Shown: positions 9,636 to 19,556, counted from the stretch's first letter. The stretch is DNA of 31,466 nucleotides from Chara braunii (GCA_003427395.1 BFEA01000105.1:1953127-1984592); one strand, 5' to 3'. The notes: generated by a model not told the origin, from the sequence alone. Program-made: numbers and translations.

Positions 9636-9636
<1 letters not shown>

Positions 9637-9979
9637 GAGTGCATCAACTCATCAGGCGATATCTGGTGAGCAACCTCAGACCCTACATGGTTCGCTTCTC
9701 AATAAAGGCAGATAAAAAAAACATACTTGGAAGTGGAAAGTGATAAAGGCAATCCCGTATGGGCTCTTAGGAGGAGTCATCCCAATAGAAAGATTTTGAA
9801 AGAGCAACAGTGGTTGCCTCGATAGTGGAAGCCTATTCACTGTTTGTGGACACCTAGGGGAAGTGTTGAATGCGGCTGCTCGAGCAGTCAAACTCATCTA
9901 CCCCAAGACACATTGAAAAACCCCTAGATACATTTAAATATTCTAGAAAAAGAACGGTTAGTCCCATAATTAGCATTCC

Positions 9980-10187
9980 ATGGCAACACCTGACCCAATA
10001 CCACAGATACTAGGACCAAACTCTATTAGACATTTTTTCTCCAAACCTAGTGAGCTTAAGTTATCGGCGGTGTCATGGAATGTCAACGGTTTGACAGAAG
10101 TTTTGTCGAACAAAAAAAAACAATGGCACAACATGACCGATTACCTTGGTTGCTACTCAAAGAAACCACCCGAAATTGTATGCATAC
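9980..10187 (+). pseudogene. LINE endonuclease, amino-terminal piece
   Basis: Begins at the ATG of MATPDPIPQILGPN and reaches the first catalytic strand, LSAVSWNVNGL, the Asn motif of AP-type LINE endonucleases. It continues to KKPPEIVCI, where the next residues should be QETH with the catalytic Glu. The sequence leaves the family precisely there. The frame runs on to a stop at 10240 inside unrelated sequence. Confidence 0.7.
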
Positions 10188-10480
10188 ACTATGTACCATT
10201 ACGTTACATCAATTGGACAAATATATATATGAGACCCTAAAGGAGCAATACAACAAACACGAAGTGGCAGACACAAGCTTTCGACGTCGTAGCAATGTGC
10301 GATACGCAGATGACTTTGTGGTAGGCATTACCGGCCCTCTTCCTATCAACCTTTCTAAGTGCGCTCAGACTAGAGCTAAACAAAAAAATTAAAATAGCAC
10401 ATATTAATTCCGGATTCTTCTTCATAGGTACCCAAATGAGCATTATCGACTTGGTCAGCCTTTACCTAACCAACTGCTTA
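10180..10480 (+). pseudogene. Group II intron-type reverse transcriptase fragment
   Basis: One frame reads LHQLDKYIYETLKEQYNKHE, then SFRRRSNVRYADDFVVGITG. That is the pattern of bacterial and organellar group II intron RTs around motif C (helix before it, then VRYADDF-GI). After a frame change near 10335 the next frame continues FLSALRLELNKKIKIAH and NSGFFFIGTQMS, which fits the following block (L-L-LN--K--I-H----FLG). LINE RTs in this window instead use FADDL with different surroundings, so this is a different RT class. The most likely source is mitochondrial intron DNA. It is frameshifted and lacks the upstream RT blocks and any clear maturase domain; 10480-10690 is unassigned. Confidence 0.6.
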
Positions 10481-10689
10481 GTACTATGAGGGCTCATCAA
10501 ACATCGCTAAAAGTTTTGACTAATCATCCTTCAGACTTAAATGTCAGATAAAAGAGGCCTTTGACTTCACTCTGGCGATAGATCAGTCGCGAAGCATTTG
10601 CTCGAGTACGAATGTGGGTGCTGCCTCCAGCAAGCAGTTTCGGAGTTCGAGCGCCCACTTCATTCGCTAGCCTTGAGTGTTCGACGTAC

Positions 10690-11440
10690 TAACTCAAGTC
10701 CGTCGATTTAGGCTCATTGAACAAATACAACATAGCATCAAGCAATCATCACCAAAATAGTCACAAGGTTAAGATATGTTAAAAAAGTCAATGGGCACCC
10801 GCACCAGGAATCGGATCATCATGTATAGTCGTTCTATGACAGGAGAATTCGAGAGCAACTAGTAAGATCGACATCACCGTCTGCGAAAAGGATACAGAGA
10901 ACGGTCGATGAACAAAAATAACGTTTTCATACAAGGAAGAGTTCTTCCAACTAATAAACGTATACGAACTCAATGACTCGTCCCAAAGAAGATCTTTCAT
11001 ACATAACAATGATAATATCTCAACAAGGTGTGACATCCAAAGACACATGATGCTTGTAGGAGACCGAAATACCGTGCTTGACCCACCTAACGATAGAATC
11101 TCAACCTCCCAGGCAGACAGAGAAGAGGCACTGCTAACATAGAATCAAAAGATGACGACTCTCATGTTGGAACGTAACTTAATCGAACCACTCAGAACAG
11201 TACATCCAAAAATAAGAAGAAACGCCTCTAGGAAAAGGAACAGACCCCAATGCATAACTAGCTTTGTCGTTGACTGCTTTCTAATATCAGAATCTCTCAG
11301 GGAATACACGATACTGGAATAGGAAAGTTACCCTGCAACAATGTTGTAGACCACAACCTGATCTTCCCCAATCTTCTATTTGACCCAAGAATACAAAAAG
11401 GTTCAAGCTTCTTCAAAATAAACAATTTAAAGAATAGTTG
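10690..11440 (+). pseudogene. LINE endonuclease, carboxy-terminal piece
   Basis: The endonuclease resumes near 10690 (KSVDLGSLNKYNIASSN), passes APAPGIGSSCIVVL, then FFQLINVYELNDSSQRRSF, which corresponds to the family's 'VYAPND--RR-FF' strand. LVGDRNTVLDP follows in place of LVGDFNTVLDP near 11050. Later come a patch equivalent to S-R-I-D (VVDCFLISE, near 11270), and after a frameshift VDHNLIFPNLLFDP with the terminal Asp-His pair, then GSSFFKINN. Several stops are present. It belongs to the piece at 9980-10187, with which it would make one domain. Confidence 0.65.
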
Positions 11441-11641
11441 ATAAATCATGAAAAATAAAAAATTGTTCGTGTTACAAGCAGGTTTGCAGGTGTGGGTTTG
11501 AAGCAAATTGGTGAAGATGGGAATAAAAATTGTTCACCGCGGTTCGATGAACTGTTGTGGATCTTATTGATGAGAGGCCACAATTGAAAAAAAGGTCGGA
11601 ACTTAAGCAATAAATAAGCAAGCAATATGTAACCAAAGATT

Positions 11642-11700
11642 AAGTTAAATTAAATTAAATTAAATTAAACTAAATTAAATTATTTAAATTAATAATTAAT
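11642..11700. repeat. TAAAT pentanucleotide microsatellite and A/T-rich tract
   Basis: TTAAA/TAAAT units repeat about seven times and then degrade to AATTAATAAT. The tract lies immediately before the poly-T of the following SINE-like repeat. From 11440 to 11640 nothing is recognised. Confidence 0.8.
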
Positions 11701-11709
11701 AACTAAAAG

Positions 11710-11851
11710 TTTTTTTTTTTTTTTTTTTTTTAAGGAAAGTAACCCGATCGGATGCTAGGTGTGCTGATAAGGCAGACACCTCTAGCACTGTCAGGGAGGC
11801 TCCATCTATTGGTGGGGAGCGACACCTGCTGGAAACTGGGCCCAGCGTCCC
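11710..11851 (-). mobile_element. SINE-like repeat, type B, minus-strand copy
   Basis: Poly-T at 11710-11731 is the poly(A) tail. Reading on the minus strand upstream of it are the type B tail (CATCCGATCGGGTTACTTTCC) and body (CTAGAGGTGTCTGCC-TTATCAGC), the shared head (CTCCCCACCAATAGATGGAG) and the 19-nt stem-loop at 11828-11846. The stem has a G-T pair at its loop end in the minus-strand sense, which an RNA tolerates as G-U. Upstream of the head, about 11852-11900 resembles the spacer found at the same place in the LINE 3' UTR at 24704-24757 (GATACATCTTT versus AATACATCTTT). This copy may therefore be the end of a longer element. Confidence 0.7.
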
Positions 11852-12002
11852 ATTGGATACATCTTTCTGACACAGTATTTGTCGAGGATATGGCCATTAG
11901 AGTTCTTACTTCAGAGCATCTTTATTTTCCTCGGGGCTGCATTTATTACCCTCCCAGTTTGTAGAGCTCCTAATTCAACCTGGCCTGGCCTCACCCGGGA
12001 TG

Positions 12003-12018
12003 GTGTCCTCCGTACATT
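12003..12018. repeat. Target-site duplication, left copy, of the 12-14.7 kb LINE
   Basis: GTGTCCTCCGTACATT occurs here next to the poly-T and again, exactly, at 14697-14712 at the 5'-truncated end. Sixteen identical bases bracketing the element are the classic footprint of target-primed insertion. Confidence 0.85.
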
Positions 12019-12440
12019 TTTTTTTTTTTTTTTGGAAAGGCCCCATGTGCAAGACCTTCATCCTGGTGGTGGTAAGAGAACCACCAAGATTGAGGCTTTG
12101 CGTGGCGGGCCGCTCCATCTATTGGTGGGGAGCATCACCTGCTGGAAATCGGGTCCAGCGTCCCATGATATATCTTAAATAGCTCAATGAAAAAAGTGAC
12201 GCCCGTGTGCTGGAAACCGGGTCCAGCGTCCCAATCCAAATTATCACTTCCTTACCTATCCTACCTACCTGCAGCTGGGCCGGGGATTGGAGGGGGGCAC
12301 TGGGGGGCACCAGTGGGATCTCCCTCCATCCCTTAATCCCTGCCATCCACCCGCTATCCATAGGGCGCCTAGGAATAAGAATACAGAGGGAATGTATCTG
12401 GAATGCATCTAGAATGTATCTGCTGGAAACCGGGTCCAGC
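12019..12440 (-). other. Structured LINE 3' UTR and type A terminal segment
   Basis: Minus-strand order: stem-loop 12422-12440; a G-rich module with a small hairpin at 12298-12315 (CACTGG/CCAGTG); stem-loop 12209-12227; a 50-nt spacer with GGCGTCA; stem-loop 12141-12159; head text shared with type B (CTCCCCACCAATAGATGGAG); the type A tail with a hairpin GGTGGT/ACCACC at 12068-12085; and the poly(A). The same order is found at 24541-25009. Repetition of the same 19-nt stem-loop three times in one UTR is unusual. Confidence 0.75.
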
Positions 12441-12580
12441 GTCCCTTGATAGCACATTAACCCTTCTCAAGTCAGTTACTTGCACTCCTTGCAGGTGTTC
12501 CGATTACAGACCAGATCAACAACAATAGAAGGTTCTGAACTCAGCAAACATCTAACTGAAAGTTTGAACAGCACAAAGAC

Positions 12581-14696
12581 TCAGCCTTGCAACCTGCCGA
12601 GTTTGCTTACAAAGGAGAAATAGGAGAGATAGAGAAACAGTCTGCAAGCAATTATGAACCCAGCACCTAGCTCAAAACAACTGAAGAAACGGCTGTGAAC
12701 CCCGTAGCATGGAGATCTCATATGTCCTGGGTGATGTGTGTCTACTGGCGTCTCGGCTCGTGTCACTGGTAGTGCTTCCGCCAGGGACAGCGGATGGGGG
12801 GGAAAGGGGTCTGCAAAGTCCTGGGCTGGCCGTAGTGGGACGCCCGGGTCCACTTTAATCCAGTCATGGAAAATCAACTAGTAATCCCTTGCTGTTTCCT
12901 CCCGGGAATCTGCACTCCGGTTGACTCTGGACCATTTTATCTCAGCCACACATCCTTCCCTATCCTCCCCAAGCCAGTCTTTGCTGAATCTGGAGATAAT
13001 CTTGTACATGTCCCCCCAGGTATATGACTGATCAAGCTTNTCTTTAGCTCCTCTCCATTGGGTTGCAATTTCATATTGAACCAATGTTCGTATTTGCTCC
13101 ATAGCTTCTCCGTCTTCTACCTGCGCCCCCTCTATCTCTAGGATGCATCGCTTCCACCATATAGTCCATAGGACGCTCCGCCTACCCAGTTTGAACATGT
13201 TTTCCACAAATGTATTTCCCCGGATTGGAGGGTGATATCCCAAGAGTATGGCCCTCCAGTCCCAATGCCATGTCACACCGGGAGCAATGTGTCGCCAAAT
13301 CCAATCCCAGCTTCTCCACAGTAGCACCGCCGCAGGGCATTGGAGAAAAATATGCTCTATAGTCTCCGCCCGCCTCGTCCCAGGGAAGCTTTGCAGGCAT
13401 TTGTGGCACCATGGTAGTGCTTTTCCTTGCTGCTCCAAATGCGTATGGTCTATCAACCAGTCGTTGGTTGGTAGACACCTATGTTCAATTTGTCATTGGA
13501 GAGCTGAGATTTTGGCGGGCCTGCAACTATAGTAAGTGAACCATCGAATGGGCTTAAGCAGGCTACGGTCTATGTTAAGATGGAGATACCATCTGTCTTC
13601 CACGCGGTCCCGCAGTCTGCATTTGGGTCTGAACATTCGGTAGGCAGATTTAGACTTTAGATTGAGTAGTGGCAGTATGTTGTCCTCTCCTTTCCTGGCC
13701 GGGTTACGTTGGTTCCATAACCATTCTTCCGGATCTAGGGGGAGGTACTCAATAGGGGTCATTGGGCAATACACCCTCTGGTAGCATCCCTCCTCAATAA
13801 CCCGGATGCGATACACATCCTTTTGTTCTTTCCATATGAAGGGTTGTTGGTTCCCTTCTAGTCTGCCGTCCTTTTGGATGGAGAAGATTTATATTAGCGC
13901 TTGTCCTCAGCCTCTAAGGTGCACATGCCCTACCTCTTTCTCATGGTCGGGTAGACCCACCCAATCTCCTTCCTTCATACATGGGCCTTTTCTGAGGGTG
14001 GTGTACCAATGGAGGGGGAATCTCTCAATAAGGTCGTTGAGTGCCTTCTCAGTAAGATGGCAGTACCGCAGCCATGTACGCATCCTTTCTATGCTCTTCC
14101 AGTTTTCGGTCTCCCTGTCCCAAAGGTCCCCAACCCTCCGGACACCATGCTTTACCTAGCCTTTCCACGGGGCATCCGAGCTGTTCCGCACACGCCCTCT
14201 AGAATCCGTTATTAGTTGGTTGCCGAAGAGGGGTTGCCTGAAGATCTCTTCCCACCTCTCAGGTGTCGGTCGAAGTGTGGGGGGCAGTTTCCTCCAGGTA
14301 CGTATCAAGTGCAACCATTGTTTGTTGGAAGGGTCCCCGTTCCTGTACTTCCTCGGCAACCTCCAATACCTATCTTCCGCCAAACTCTAGGGTCGATCTC
14401 AGGTGGGGTTTCCGGGGCCAGGTCAGAAATTTGTGCCAGGGCCAAGGGGACCCAAGGGGATGATGTGGAAAAGATAATACGTTGAAACCAGTGAATCATG
14501 AGGGCTTGGAATTGTGTGGCCGGATCCACAATTCCAAGTCCTCCTCCACTCTTGGGCTGAGTCACTGATTCCCATGCCACTCGGCTTATGACGTGAGATT
14601 TGTTGTTGTCGCCTCTCCAGAGGAAGGCCGCCAACTGTTGTTTTAGTGCCTTGATCCCCCCTGCATTTAAGGGCCATAGAATGGCTTTGTACCAGA
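12581..14696 (-). pseudogene. LINE ORF2 C-terminal half with zinc finger, broken
   Basis: In order on the minus strand: RVAWESVTQPKSGGGLGI and PWVPLALAQI (about 14580-14440); DRYWRLPRKYRNGD after a frameshift near 14385; WVGLPDHEKEVG; FRPKCRLRDRVEDRW; then LPTNDWLIDH and a zinc-finger block CHKC...EHIFLQC (about 13405-13335), a C-x2-C-H-x4-C pattern. The lower part (13816 down to 12581) is one frame broken only by two nonsense codons: TGA at 13493-13495 where the sister copy has Trp, and TAG at 12878-12880. The carboxy end matches the sister copy until DPFPP and then leaves it by a frameshift. The zinc finger itself is intact. Confidence 0.8.
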
Positions 14697-14712
14697 GTGT
14701 CCTCCGTACATT
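14697..14712. repeat. Target-site duplication, right copy
   Basis: Exact second copy of GTGTCCTCCGTACATT, paired with 12003-12018. The pre-insertion locus therefore joined CACCCGGGATG on the left to AATATCTACAG on the right. Confidence 0.85.
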
Positions 14713-17230
14713 AATATCTACAGTCCTCCTATTACCAGTGGCAGAACACTTATCCTTGGTATTTGCAACCCCTCTTAATGTAACCTTCTGTTACTAAGAC
14801 CCTTTATAATCCCGTGTCATCTTGGAGCAAACAAACCATCTAGTCTCCTCCCACCCCCCTTATGGGCTGTGAGTGGAGGTGTCGAGCGCATCGGCCCCCG
14901 CGCGAGTGAGGGCCCTCCCGGCCGCGTCACGCAGGAGAAACTTATGCTTTCAACTTTTTAGAGACAACTCGGGGACGGCACGGTAACCCTCGTCGACCCT
15001 TCCCCGCTCCGGCCGAGTGCGCCAACTGCACATCCCGCGGTCCCTTACGACAGGATAGGTTCTCGCGGGGCACAACTTACCTTCCCTAAGGGGCTGTCAC
15101 CACCCTTAGGGGCGTATCCCTACCGAGCTACCGACCCACATGCGAAGACTTTCATAATGCAATTGCAGAGGTAGGCCAGCCGAGGGCGTTTGCTCGTTCG
15201 CTATAGCATAGGTACGCACGGTTAAACGCTAAAGTGGACCCGAACGTCGTCTGTCCCTGGGGCGCTGATCTCCCAGGAATCGGACCAACGTCGGTCGACT
15301 AGGACGTGATATTCCAAGCGTAAGAAAACGTCAATCAATCTTAGTCCCTTTTTCCAACGACAATCAAAAGTTGAACATCAAAAGAAGACTCAGGTCAACG
15401 TAAGTTGACATATCTTTTGAAATCAACCTATATGTAATACAATCATGCATACCACTCGTCCCAATCAATTTGACAAGGGTTGATTTGACTTTCATCCGGC
15501 GACGACACACATGAGTTGGCTCGCCTCCGGACATCACTTATCAACAAAAGGACAAAAGCATGACTTATACACGATGCGAAGCTCAAAAGGAGTCCGACTA
15601 TAGTACCTACACTCTACTTGCCAGACGGTTGGACTGTCATGACTTTTTCGACTTGATGAGGTGCGTTGCCAAGTTCTCTCATTCCACCGCATGCTGACTG
15701 CAAGCAAAGAAATGCGGACATCCCAACCCTCAAGTAGAGTTAGGATCACACTGTTCTAGTGATGACATCACTATCTTTCTAACTTTGGTGTGAATGCCAT
15801 CTGCAAATAACTCGGCTACCATCTATACAAATTAGCGACCAGCTCGAACAATCGGACGCTCGATGCCCCATTAAGGTCAGTGATCCACCTTCAAACTTTG
15901 TCGGTCGCTCTGTCCTCCTGGACAATAATTACTCTCTCTGTCCCAAAGTACCAGCTTTCAACATGAAGATATTTACAGTAATACTCTATTTACATCTTCC
16001 CGTCAACTAATCTGATCACCTCAGGTTTGCACTTCTTATGGTGCAACCCTATCCGCGAAGATAGTGCCTAGTCGCACTCCATTCATAGCTAGTGAAAACA
16101 CGAACTGGGCTTCTTATGGCGTCTGTTCTCCATTCGTCTGTGGCTCCTAAGACGGCCACAAAGGGTAAACTATGACGATCCTCCTTAGCGCAAGCCGACA
16201 ATGACTTAACGTCTTCCGTGAATAGCGCATCTCCATCCCCTAGAAGGTGGTCTGGGATACCCTTCGTCCTTGCTCGAGTGAACCTGTGATCTCATAAGTC
16301 GGGCCGGCTCCGCCACAACAGCATGGTATCCCCCCGCAGTGCGGTCCACTCCGAGTCGATCACAGGGCCGGCCCCTAAGGCAACGANCCCCCGCCTCAGA
16401 TGCCTCCTAGGGAAAGGAAACACCTCTACCACAGCAGACGATCAACCCTTTGCCGCCTGACGTCAAGGTGAACCTAGACGAAGAAGAAGATCACAGAGAA
16501 GGAAATCATTCAGACAGACGGGCATAGACAAAGGTAGTAATTCGGGAGAGAATGGGTAACATCTGGAACGAGTCCATGTCCGATTAAGTTTCTTTTTTTT
16601 GTGAGTGTGAACGTTTCTTTTATCGTCGTCAACTGATTTTCTCTCTTATGACGAACATGCAAACAGGAGATAGAAGACAAACACCCTGTCCCCATTTTCA
16701 TTGACATGGCCAATCTCGTTTTCAAGCTTTCCTCTACCTACCTGCACATCAGATCAAACAACAAGTTCAAATGCAATTCACACTCACGTCAGACTTTCAT
16801 TCACACACGCAAACACACATCTTCTCTACCTATCCAGTGAACATTCAAAGAATAGGGCCAAGCAAGTGTGGGTTCACACAGGTGTGAAGGGGTCTGAGTC
16901 AAACAACTGACCTTGAGTGAAGTTGAGATGAACGCGGCTCACTCAAGAAAACCACGTAAGATCACGCTTCAGACGAGACAAACGTCACAACAGCCATCGA
17001 CAAGCGATCCACACCATTCTCAAAGATGGTCGCTTGTCACAATACCCTCCTTTCACACAATCGCCTCCCAACAACCTGACGGCGTCTCAGCGTCGCCGTC
17101 ACACCAAACCCACTTTCACTGTGCCACTACAGTGTCGCACTCACACCACCTTCAAGCGCACCACCACTTCGCGGTACTTTCCCTATGTCAATGCCCAGAT
17201 GCTGCCTTATATAGCCAGTATAAAAAATAT
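14713..17230. other. Unassigned 2.5-kb stretch
   Basis: No reading frame longer than about 75 codons looks real, apart from Pro/Thr/His-rich read-through after 16900. A 9-bp stem (CCCTAAGGG/CCCTTAGGG) lies at 15084-15111. The part 14880-15300 is GC-rich with CG-rich words. I checked it against rRNA and LTR expectations and saw no convincing match. From 16720 there are CA-rich simple stretches. It could be decayed LTR-type or other transposon sequence. Confidence 0.4.
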
Positions 17231-17439
17231 TGCCGCCTCCACCATGAGAAACTAGCAGCGCTACCGCACCACCGTCGCCAAACCCAATGCTCCTGCCGCA
17301 AATTTTCGGCAGCACTTCCTCACTACCGCCCTCAACCCAGTGTCGTCACCGCAAAATCTGAACGTGTTGTCGTCGTCACAAAGGCCATGCAGCATCACCC
17401 CTGTACCTCATAAAAAATGGCTGCCAACGCCACGTTAAA

Positions 17440-17655
17440 CAGGCAGCACCTTCCCTGCGCGGCTGCCAAAAATACATGCCGCCCCCATGCCAGACGGGCG
17501 GCACCTTCCCTGCACCGGTCCAAGACATCGTCGTCGGCGCACCGTGCGGACAGCACCTCCTCCGCACCGGTCCAAAACAGCGTCGTCGGCGCACCACGCT
17601 GACAGCACCTCCTCCACATATATAAAAAAAAGTTGTCGCCGCCATCAAACACGGA
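17440..17655. repeat. Degenerate minisatellite, unit 52-56 bp
   Basis: CAGCACCT recurs at about 17444, 17551 and 17603, and its variant GCGGCACCT at about 17498. GCACCGGTCCAA occurs at 17512 and 17564, and GTCGTCGGCGCACC at 17530 and 17582. About four units are visible, the last one decaying. The array keeps several frames open on both strands, which explains the long Arg/Gly/Cys-rich frames there; I do not treat those as genes. Confidence 0.65.
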
Positions 17656-17950
17656 CAGAGTTTCCCCTGCACCGCACCAGGAAAGTGGCGGCTATGGCAG
17701 CCTTCCACTCTCGTGTGCACTGCAGACCTCCGACGCTCTTCCCTTCTGCTGAGATGGTGGCTAACCTCTCTCTCCCTCACTTGCAGACCTCCTCTCCAAC
17801 CGACAGCAGTACCTCCTCCTCTCAGTAGCAGCTCCCCCCAGCAGCGGCAAACCAGCATTCACTCAAGTGAATTGCTAGCAGCACCAGCTACAAATGATTG
17901 CTGGCTGGCTGCTTGCTGGCTGCTTTTATACTGGTAGGAGGTGGTGGTAG

Positions 17951-18605
17951 CAGCCTGAGCTCCCAGCCAAAATTTCGAGCTCAGGCTGAGCCCTTGATCT
18001 CTAGATGAGATCAAGGGCACATACCAGCCCCACACAGCAGAAATGACCAGGCCCATTCACAAGGAAAAGGACCTGGCCCTTTCCCTGTGATAAATTCAGC
18101 AAGGGGAGGTTGTATTCAGCCACCTCCCTTGTTGATCTGCTACTACTGAGGTTCAACCTCAGCAGTGCACCTTCTCCTAGACCTGGCCAAGTTCAGAGCT
18201 AGGCTCTTAGCTGGTTTGCTGCACACTCGAGAACCTGGCCCCGACCGTGGCCAGGTTCAAACAATAAAAAAAAGGAAATTCTCCCCTTCCCTGAACTTGG
18301 CCATGTTCGGTGCAAGCCCCCTAGCTGGTTTGCTGCACAAGTGCAGCAAACCGCTTGGGAACCTGGCCGCAACAGTGGCCAGGTACAAAAATTCTTTTAT
18401 TTTTGCTGCTGTTCCAGCGGCCTCGTTTTGCCTCAGTCCCCCCCCTTCTTCTTTTCTCTTCTTCTTTTCTTTTCTCCCCTGCCCTCCCCTGAAAATGGGG
18501 ATGACAGTTGTCAGATTGGGAGAGGTAGGGAAAGAACTCGTGAAAATTCACGAGTTCAAATCCCGACAGCCTCAAAGCGGGGTGCAAAAAGTACCCCGAC
18601 TTTGA
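17951..18605. other. Cluster of consecutive stem-loops, part 1
   Basis: Stem-loops in order: 17951-17988 (12-bp perfect stem), 17990-18018 (12-bp perfect, 5-nt loop), 18057-18090 (14 bp, two mismatches), 18100-18131 (10 bp, one bulge), 18142-18166 (9 bp or more, one mismatch), 18231-18258 (10 bp perfect), 18323-18355 (12 bp perfect with a 2-nt loop, extended past a bulge), 18361-18384 (8 bp), 18534-18557 (10 bp perfect), 18572-18605 (12 bp, one bulge). A 13-bp perfect inverted repeat (18184-18196 with 18291-18303) encloses one of them. The word ACCTGGCC and its complement recur six times. No coding frame fits. Confidence 0.75.
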
Positions 18606-18713
18606 AGAATTTAAAAAAAGTATTCGCTAGATAACAAAATCTAAACAAATTCATGCACATGGCGTACGTGCCTGACTACCTACAGAAAAAAAAATCAAGG
18701 TCAACAAAATTAT

Positions 18714-19000
18714 TTTGTGCCACCAAAAAAATAGTGGCGCAAACTGAAAAATACAGCTTCTCAGAAAAACTCAGATCCCGTTTTTTTGTTTTCTTTTTCT
18801 TTTCTTTTTCTTCTTTTCTTTTCTTTTCTCTTCTTACCCCCCCTAACAACGGGGAGGCAGCTGGCAGGTTGAGAGGAGCAGGTCCTCCTCTCCCCATCCT
18901 CCCATTTCTCTTTCTCTCTCACTCTCCACTCAACTCCAACCCCCTCTTGCTTTCCGTGTGTGAACTGTGGGCCGCGAGATTTCAAGATCTCGCGGCCACA
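18714..19000. other. Cluster of stem-loops, part 2
   Basis: Stem-loops at 18714-18743 (10 bp with one G-T pair), 18871-18892 (GAGAGGAG/CTCCTCTC, 8 bp, 6-nt loop) and 18966-19000 (14 bp with one bulged G, 6-nt loop). They are separated by a pyrimidine-rich tract at 18790-18835 like that at 18440-18480. No gene is visible. Confidence 0.65.
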
Positions 19001-19011
19001 ATCATCTGTCC

Positions 19012-19089
19012 AAAACGAAGTGGGTGTCTTTGTGCTCCCTCACAGTCTCCAAGACGAAGTGGGAGCCTTTGTGCTCCCACACAGTCTGC
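19012..19089. repeat. Two tandem 39-bp units next to an assembly gap
   Basis: AAAACGAAGTGGGTGTCTTT opens the first unit (19012-19050), and a near copy opens the second (19051-19089). A third unit appears to begin just before the Ns at 19102, so the gap probably hides more of this minisatellite. Confidence 0.75.
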
Positions 19090-19101
19090 AAAGACTGTTT
19101 T

Positions 19102-19249
19102 NNNNNNNNNNNNNNNNNNNNNNNNNNNNNNNNNNNNNNNNNNNNNNNNNNNNNNNNNNNNNNNNNNNNNNNNNNNNNNNNNNNNNNNNNNNNNNNNNNN
19201 NNNNNNNNNNNNNNNNNNNNNNNNNNNNNNNNNNNNNNNNNNNNNNNNN
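19102..19249. other. Assembly gap of 148 Ns
   Basis: Unknown sequence. Frames that cross it are artefacts of reading N as X. Confidence 0.99.
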
Positions 19250-19380
19250 TGTGGCCCCCCCTAACACGATCTGTCGAATTACAGACCCAAGTTCGACCCC
19301 ATCCGAGACCAAAAAAGGGAAAATTTTGGCCTTTCCTCGATTTATGTGTGTCATCCTTGCGCAGGGGCCACTTTGATCTG

Positions 19381-19439
19381 GGCGCGGCAGATCTCAGCCG
19401 CGCGATCTTGAGGATCGCGCGGCCGAGATTGGCCGCGCC
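19381..19439. other. Long near-perfect 59-nt hairpin
   Basis: The arms 19381-19407 and 19413-19439 pair over 27 positions with two mismatches and a G-T pair, around the 5-nt loop TTGAG. The inner stem of GCCGCGCGATC with GATCGCGCGGC is perfect. It is the longest stem-loop in the window and very GC-rich. Two more small stems follow at 19452-19472. Whether it is transcribed cannot be told from the sequence. Confidence 0.8.
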
Positions 19440-19489
19440 CAACTGCCTTGGGCTGCTCCAAAAGGAGCTAGCAGGGTAAGATGCTTACA

Positions 19490-19556
19490 GCCAAGCTTGA
19501 TCCCGGTACCAGATAGGTAAGAGTCCTCTGCGGTAACCTACTGGGCTAGCTCCTAT
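19490..19556 (-). mobile_element. tRNA-like head, probably a tRNA-derived SINE relic
   Basis: On the minus strand TAGCCCAGTAGG (19548-19537) fits the pol III A box, and GGGATCAAGC (19504-19495) is close to a B box. The start-to-start distance is 44 bases, as in tRNA genes. Between them ACTCTTA (about 19525) could be an anticodon loop with CTT (Lys). The acceptor and T stems do not pair, so it is not a working tRNA gene. The 3' limit of the repeat is not visible. Confidence 0.35.

Larger units (their letters stand above)
9980..11440 (+). mobile_element. LINE-type retrotransposon copy 3, endonuclease part, interrupted
   Basis: Plus-strand LINE fragment of a lineage distinct from the other copies (more A/T-rich). 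It contains only the endonuclease region, in two pieces (9980-10187 and about 10690-11440). Between them is about 500 bp of foreign sequence that includes a group II intron-type RT fragment. The element ends in the region just after the endonuclease; no LINE RT follows. Upstream, 9650-9980 has short coding-like patches that might be a decayed ORF1, but without a diagnostic motif. Confidence 0.7.
12019..14696 (-). mobile_element. 5'-truncated LINE with type A 3' end (copy 4)
   Basis: Bounded by the 16-bp duplication at 12003-12018 and 14697-14712, so the insertion is about 2.68 kb. On the minus strand it begins inside the post-RT region of ORF2 (LWYKAILWP) and continues to the zinc finger and the end of ORF2. 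A structured 3' UTR follows, with stem-loops at 12422-12440, 12298-12315, 12209-12227 and 12141-12159. The type A terminal segment and a poly(A) seen as poly-T just inside the left duplication complete it. It is the same subfamily as the copy at 24541-27440. The 5' truncation is typical of LINE insertions. Confidence 0.85.

Noticed and set aside
14880-15480. GC-rich stretch considered as rRNA or an LTR
   Set aside because: I could not match conserved rRNA blocks, found no paired LTR ends and no primer-binding site.
17376-17858. 160-aa Cys/Gly/Arg-rich minus-strand frame
   Set aside because: Kept open by the 52-56 bp minisatellite, with parallel open frames on both strands.
18653-19479. Several long frames crossing 19102-19249
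   Set aside because: They cross the N gap; the unknown bases create the apparent length.
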